Shown: piece after piece, positions 62,937 through 64,000 of the stretch
Layout of the letters: each line of letters begins with the position of its first letter
How positions within the stretch are numbered: the first letter of the stretch is position 1
NCBI RefSeq assembly: GCF_030167915.1
Contig: NZ_JARGNB010000001.1
Span: 1,798,001-1,862,000 of the forward strand
Source of the DNA: Aquabacterium humicola
Lineage (GTDB): Bacteria; Pseudomonadota; Gammaproteobacteria; Burkholderiales; Burkholderiaceae_C
Length of the DNA: 64,000 nt
Direction of reading: 5' to 3'
Position numbers and translations under genes: made by a program
The notes under the pieces: generated by a model
What the model saw: only the letters and a program-made list of their open reading frames with translations
Database searches by the model: none
What the model was told of the DNA's origin: nothing

Positions 62937-64000
62937 TCAGACGCCTGCAGTGCCGGGGGCCGGTCGCTGCAGGCTGTCGGACAGGCGCTGGAACCGGGCC
63001 TTGAGCCAGCGGCGCAGCGGCTGGCGCTTCTGCTCGGTGACATGGCCGATGGCCCACACCGACAGGCCGGTCAACACGGTGACCAGCATCCAGAAGCCGT
63101 GGCCCTTCGGGTCGCCGCGCACCACCGCGGTCCAGAACAGGAACAGCGGCTGGTGCAGCAGGTACAGCGTGAAGGTGTAGCCGGCGACCGCCTTGACCGG
63201 CTTGTCCAGGGGTTTGAGCAGCGGCTCCAGCGTCGGCGCGACGATGCGCATGCCGGCGAAGTTGCAGAACACCAGGAAGCCGAGCAGGTAGTCGGCGAGG
63301 AAGAAGCGCGCGAAGGTCAGGTTGGTGAACCACTTCGTGCCGATCGTGTCTTCCAGTGCCCCGGGCCACGCGGCATACAGGTCGAGCCAGTGCATGCCGA
63401 CGATGCCCACCGTCGAAACCAGCACCAGGCACCAGGCGAAGCCGAGCGAGCGCTGCTGCAGCCAGCGCCAGCGGTACAGCACGACGCCCGACCACCACAC
63501 CGGCAGCAGCAGCAGCAACTTCGGCCCGATCAGCAGCCCGCAGACCAGCACGGCCGGCAGGCGCATCGGTCGCGGCAGGAACATCGACAGGCCGAACAGC
63601 ACGTAATACCAGAACTCGAACGCGATCGACCAGTACGGCACGTTCGAGAAGTAGGTGATCGAGACGGTCCACACCTCGTTGAGCATCAGCGTGCAGCCGG
63701 CGATGCGCAGTGCGAAGCGGTCCCACGGGTAGCCGTACAGCGCGGGGTACAAGGCGCGGCCCACCGCATCGAGCAGCGGCGTCAGCAGGATGGCCGGCAG
63801 CACGACCGAGTACACCCGCGACAGCCGGCTCGAGGTGTAGTCGGGCCACGTCTTTTCCTTGGTATCGGTGGCGTAGGCGATCACCAGGCCCGACAGCACG
63901 AAGAACACCGTCACCGCGCTGTGGCCGTAGTTGCTGGCGGGCAGGATGTCCTCGACCAGCAGCCGCATGTTCGAGTGATACAGGTAGACCAGGAAGGCGG
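62937..64000 (-). CDS. Membrane acyltransferase 3 family protein (5' end beyond window)
   Basis: At least 354 residues are encoded; the frame continues past the right edge (AFLVYLYHSN precedes the first visible Met). About ten membrane helices are present, with TVFFVLSGLVIAYATDT, SRVYSVVLPAILL and NVPYWSIAFEFWYYVLFG, the usual acyltransferase 3 landmarks. It probably O-acetylates the polysaccharide. It converges with the hotdog-SDR gene, four bases apart. Confidence 0.85.
   Translation of the reverse strand, partial: AFLVYLYHSNMRLLVEDILPASNYGHSAVTVFFVLSGLVIAYATDTKEKTWPDYTSSRLSRVYSVVLPAILLTPLLDAVGRALYPALYGYPWDRFALRIAGCTLMLNEVWTVSITYFSNVPYWSIAFEFWYYVLFGLSMFLPRPMRLPAVLVCGLLIGPKLLLLLPVWWSGVVLYRWRWLQQRSLGFAWCLVLVSTVGIVGMHWLDLYAAWPGALEDTIGTKWFTNLTFARFFLADYLLGFLVFCNFAGMRIVAPTLEPLLKPLDKPVKAVAGYTFTLYLLHQPLFLFWTAVVRGDPKGHGFWMLVTVLTGLSVWAIGHVTEQKRQPLRRWLKARFQRLSDSLQRPAPGTAGV

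Overview
The window is GC-rich (roughly 70%) with dense, often overlapping genes. Housekeeping families (dtd, tyrS, anmK, erpA, rplM-rpsI, srkA, htpG) and a Bug/TctC-type receptor end at the left edge point to a betaproteobacterium of the order Burkholderiales, probably near Rubrivivax/Leptothrix/Methylibium. That placement is inferred from gene content and protein style, not from a database search. No tRNA, rRNA, CRISPR array, insertion sequence or prophage gene was recognised.

Layout. 1-18.8 kb is mostly chromosomal housekeeping: Dtd and a DUF5329-type protein, TyrS, an M23 peptidase, AnmK, ErpA, a bactofilin with a coiled-coil membrane protein, the L13-S9 ribosomal operon, a GNAT, a DUF2726 protein, SrkA, a LytS/LytTR two-component pair, a membrane acyltransferase, HtpG and a two-subunit molybdenum hydroxylase. 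18.8-22.0 kb holds a compact module of PqqD-like chaperone, HprK-related kinase and nucleotidyltransferase, preceded by a secreted 240-residue protein of unknown function. 22.1-24.5 kb encodes a DNRLRE/lyase-like secreted protein and a single-pass membrane protein.

From 24.7 to at least 61.3 kb lies a large exopolysaccharide locus of the exosortase A (XrtA/PEP-CTERM) type, although no exosortase and no PEP-CTERM substrate is visible. A left arm on the minus strand (PLP decarboxylase, acyl-CoA ligase) diverges from a 15-gene plus-strand run: ACP, two XrtA-type hydrolases, glycosyltransferases, GNAT, AlgD-like GDP-mannose dehydrogenase, CapK-like adenylating enzyme, transglutaminase-like protein, O-ligase, polysaccharide deacetylase, flippase, two asparagine-synthase-like proteins and a heparinase II/III-like protein. 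A lipoprotein with a candidate sigma-54 promoter follows. A converging minus-strand operon runs from 61.3 kb back to 49.6 kb: FkbH-like HAD enzyme, ACP, AAC(3)-type acyltransferase, two complete asparagine synthetases, two XrtA-type glycosyltransferases, a TPR protein and a second propeller lipoprotein. A double-hotdog/SDR fusion gene diverges from it, and a truncated membrane acyltransferase closes the window.

As a whole the locus looks able to make a nucleotide-sugar uronic acid, assemble, flip and polymerise a polysaccharide, and decorate it with amide- or acyl-linked groups delivered on two separate carrier proteins. The least explained parts are the FkbH-ACP-AAC(3)/hotdog-SDR cassette, the asparagine-synthase homologues lacking a working glutaminase, and the HprK/PqqD/nucleotidyltransferase module with its possible secreted target.
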